64,000 nt of DNA from Gammaproteobacteria bacterium (GTDB taxonomy: Bacteria > Pseudomonadota > Gammaproteobacteria > JAJPIJ01), in NCBI GenBank assembly GCA_035501935.1, contig DATJVC010000025.1, forward strand, positions 72,905 to 136,904. Reading direction: 5' to 3'. A program made the translations under genes and the position numbers. Shown here one piece after another: positions 62,047 through 64,000 of the stretch. Below the pieces are notes generated by a model. The model had not been told where the DNA came from. It saw only the letters and a program-made list of their open reading frames with translations, and did no database searches. The stretch's first letter is position 1. Each line of letters starts with the position of its first letter.

Positions 62047-63255
62047 TCACATCGGGGCGTGTTTGTCTTCGTCATTGCCCGCGGTGCGCAGCTTGTCCAG
62101 CCACCACTGCGCCTGCTCGCGGCTGCTTTTGTCCTTTAGCGCCTGACTCAAGGCGTGCTCGGCCGCAGCCTGATCCCGGATATGCACGGCGGCGATACCC
62201 CACTGTAGGTAAGCCGTCCCTGATTCTTTCAAGCCGGGCAGGCGCGTCGCCTCCCGGAACATCTCCGCGGCCTTCGGCCACTGTTCCAGATCGAAATAAA
62301 TCTGCCCCAGACGGAAACAGGCTTCTGCATCGGCATTGATCGCGATCAGTTTTTGCAGCGCCTCCGCCGCCTTGGCCTTTTCCTGCGCCAGCAGCCAGCT
62401 GTCCGCCAGCAGATTCAGTCGTTCGGCATTCTGCGTCAAATGACCTGCATTCATTGCCTGCTCCAGCAGCGTGGCGGCACGCTGTGGCAGTTGCTGCGCC
62501 AGGTACAGCCGCGCGAGATTTTCGATGCCCGCCTCATCGAGTCCGCCGCGCGCGTGCAGCAGTTCCAACGTTACCACCGCCTTGCCGTCCTGCCCGGCCT
62601 GCTGGTACGCCGCCGCCAGTTGCAGCCAGTAATCGTTTTTGTCGGGGAAGAGGCGGGCCAGCTGTTCCAGCACACGCGCCGCGGCGGTGTAGTCCTTGAG
62701 CTGGATATGGCAGGCCGCCAGCAGTTGAAGCCATTGTTCGCCGGCGTTTCCCGTATCCTTGGCCAGCGATTCGGCGTGCGGGATCGCCGATTTGCAATCG
62801 CCGGCATGGTAGTACCCAACCGCCGCCAGCGCGTGGGCATTCTGCGGCGGCGCGGGCTCCGTCTTGAGCCACGTCTCCAGGTAATTGAGTCCGTCGCGAT
62901 ACTTGCCATCGTGGATCAGGATTTGCGCCAGATTGTAATCAAGGTCATGGGTCGCGGCCGCCGGCAACGCATTGCGCTGCAAGGCCTCCCTGAAGGCCTG
63001 CGCGGCGCCGGAGTAATCCTCCGCCGCGCTGTAGGCGTAGCCCAGCACCTGATAGCTCACCGCGGCGTCATAGGACTTGTCCTGAATCGAAGGCAGCAGC
63101 GCCTTGATCTTGTCGATGGCGGCGGCGGACTTCTTCTCCTTGATCAGGCCTTGCGCCTCAATGAGCACGTCATGGGTATTCTGCGACAGCGCCGGCTTGT
63201 CCTCCGCGGCCAGCGCGGCGACACCCCAAAGCAACAAAAAAACTGCCCAACGCAT
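62047..63255 (-). CDS. Periplasmic TPR-repeat protein of the tonB operon
   Basis: A 402-residue protein with a signal peptide (MRWAVFLLLWGVAALAA) and at least seven tetratricopeptide-like helix pairs, for example SYQVLGYAYSAAEDYSGAAQAFREAL, NLLADSWLLAQEKAKAAEALQKL and CFRLGQIYFDLEQWPKAAEMFREA. It resembles TPR proteins that accompany ExbB/ExbD/TonB sets. The start at 63255 is 2 bases after the tonB stop, so translation is coupled. A role in energised outer-membrane transport is inferred from position. Confidence 0.85.
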   Translation of the reverse strand: MRWAVFLLLWGVAALAAEDKPALSQNTHDVLIEAQGLIKEKKSAAAIDKIKALLPSIQDKSYDAAVSYQVLGYAYSAAEDYSGAAQAFREALQRNALPAAATHDLDYNLAQILIHDGKYRDGLNYLETWLKTEPAPPQNAHALAAVGYYHAGDCKSAIPHAESLAKDTGNAGEQWLQLLAACHIQLKDYTAAARVLEQLARLFPDKNDYWLQLAAAYQQAGQDGKAVVTLELLHARGGLDEAGIENLARLYLAQQLPQRAATLLEQAMNAGHLTQNAERLNLLADSWLLAQEKAKAAEALQKLIAINADAEACFRLGQIYFDLEQWPKAAEMFREATRLPGLKESGTAYLQWGIAAVHIRDQAAAEHALSQALKDKSSREQAQWWLDKLRTAGNDEDKHAPM

Positions 63256-63257
63256 CG

Positions 63258-63953
63258 CTAACGCCCGCGCAGCGTGAATTTGACGACCTGGCGGGCGCGG
63301 CGTTCGACCGGCCTGCCGTCCACCACCTTCGGATTGAACTTCCATTTCAATATGGCATTCAGCACCGCTTCATTGAAAACCTCCGGCGGGTCGGCGGTCA
63401 CCACGCGTGGATCCTTGACGCCACCGTCGGTGGTAATGGTGAATTCGACGGTGACGCTGCCCTCGATGCCGGCGCGCTGGGCGCGCGGCGGATACAAGGG
63501 CGGCGAACGGTAGGTGGGCACGGCGGTGACGTCGATCTCCGGCGCGCCCGTCGCCGGCGCTATTGCGGCGGCCGGCTGCTCAACGGGCACCGCCGGTACT
63601 CCGGCTGCGCCGATCTGCGGCACGCCTGTGATCTGCAGCGGAATGTCGCTCAAGGCGGGCTGCGGGACTTGCAACGCCGGCGCGGTCGGCGGCGCCAGCT
63701 TTTGCGCAGCGCTTTGCGGCGGCGGTGGAGGCTCTTTGGGCGGTGGACGGTCGGGCAGTTTCTGCGGCCGCGTTACGGACAATGGTTCCGGCGCGCGCTC
63801 CAGCCGGATGAATTCGATCTGGCTGATGTCGTCCTGCAGCTTGTGCGCCGGGCGGCCACCGCCAACCATGTGGATGACGAACAGAAACAGCAACGCGTTG
63901 ACGGCAATCGCCAGCAGTACGCTCAAGGGATAGCGTGCGCCGACGAAATTCAA
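63258..63953 (-). CDS. tonB: TonB-type energy transducer
   Basis: A 231-residue protein with one N-terminal helix (YPLSVLLAIAVNALLFLFVIHMV), a Pro-rich periplasmic linker (PPPKEPPPPPQ) and a C-terminal TonB domain (PTYRSPPLYPPRAQRAGIEGSVTVEFTI ... ILKWKFNPKVVDGRPVERRARQ). The start is a TTG at 63953 that overlaps the upstream stop by 2 bases (TTGA). It belongs to the exbD-tonB-TPR-FecR unit. Confidence 0.9.
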   Translation of the reverse strand: MNFVGARYPLSVLLAIAVNALLFLFVIHMVGGGRPAHKLQDDISQIEFIRLERAPEPLSVTRPQKLPDRPPPKEPPPPPQSAAQKLAPPTAPALQVPQPALSDIPLQITGVPQIGAAGVPAVPVEQPAAAIAPATGAPEIDVTAVPTYRSPPLYPPRAQRAGIEGSVTVEFTITTDGGVKDPRVVTADPPEVFNEAVLNAILKWKFNPKVVDGRPVERRARQVVKFTLRGR

Positions 63954-64000
63954 CGCGTCGTCTCCGGCTTGGTTGCGGCGATGGATACGTTGACCACGCC
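63950..64000 (-). CDS. exbD: ExbD-like proton channel subunit (C-terminal fragment)
   Basis: Only the last 16 codons are in the window: GVVNVSIAATKPETTR then TGA at 63950-63952. The VSIA-TKP ending and the overlap with tonB support ExbD/TolR. The start and the presumed exbB lie beyond the right edge. Confidence 0.6.
   Translation of the reverse strand, partial: GVVNVSIAATKPETTR

Overview
This window is GC-rich and densely coded, with short intergenic gaps, many 4-nt ATGA overlaps and several TTG/GTG starts. It looks like the chromosome of a gammaproteobacterium. The reasons are family-level: EttA, RlmJ, a MetR-metE pair, an AmpG-type permease, TonB/ExbD and an RpoN-like promoter. Two gene sets suggest methylotrophy. 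One is an operon of archaeal-type C1-cofactor genes (a dihydropteroate-synthase-like DUF6513 protein, DUF447, MfnB/DUF556 and a pterin carbinolamine dehydratase). The other is a complete pqqABCDE cluster. A flavocytochrome c sulfide dehydrogenase pair (fccA-fccB) suggests sulfide oxidation as well. No IS element, prophage, rRNA, tRNA or CRISPR array was found.

Layout. 1-5.3 kb: 3' part of batD, fccAB, a histone-deacetylase-like hydrolase and a TIGR02001-type outer-membrane protein. 5.5-10.2 kb: ettA, a small TPR-like protein, rlmJ, a Rieske protein fused to an AhpD/CMD-like domain, and two small unknown membrane or exported proteins. 10.4-13.9 kb: a PP2C phosphatase fused through one membrane helix to a SUMF1/FGE-like domain, a small Met-rich exported protein and a NarL-type response regulator. 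14.1-20.5 kb: a large autotransporter, a lipoprotein hydrolase and a TonB-dependent receptor. 21-25 kb: a SelW-like protein, an AmpG-type permease, a CYTH protein and an OFA-type transporter. 25-36.6 kb: the molybdenum cofactor genes (moaA; mobA-mobB-moeA; moaD-moaE; moaC), interspersed with an aldehyde dehydrogenase, TauE/SafE, Ada and a SpoIIE-type phosphatase. 36.6-43.9 kb: cupin, glycosyltransferase, an orphan metal ABC permease/ATPase pair, the C1-cofactor operon, an array of five hairpins and metR. 44-49.9 kb: metE and pqqABCDE. 50-55.6 kb: cfa, a globin-coupled diguanylate cyclase, and an emrAB-type efflux pair followed by a zinc-ribbon membrane protein. 56-61 kb: an RnfD/NqrB-like membrane protein with a Sel1-like tail, DUF2721, aldo/keto reductase, folP and proline iminopeptidase. 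61-64 kb: an exbD-tonB-TPR-FecR/SPOR operon cut by the window edge.

How it may work together. PQQ and the H4MPT/methanofuran genes would serve alcohol oxidation by a quinoprotein dehydrogenase and formaldehyde oxidation. Moco would serve molybdoenzymes such as formate dehydrogenase or formylmethanofuran dehydrogenase subunits, none of which lie here. That link is inference from cofactor content. The most unusual items are the C1-cofactor operon, the five-hairpin array before it (42783-42919), three unusual domain fusions, an RpoN-like promoter upstream of pqqA, an inverted pair of palindromic repeats after moaC, and an attC-like hairpin beside the orphan ABC genes.
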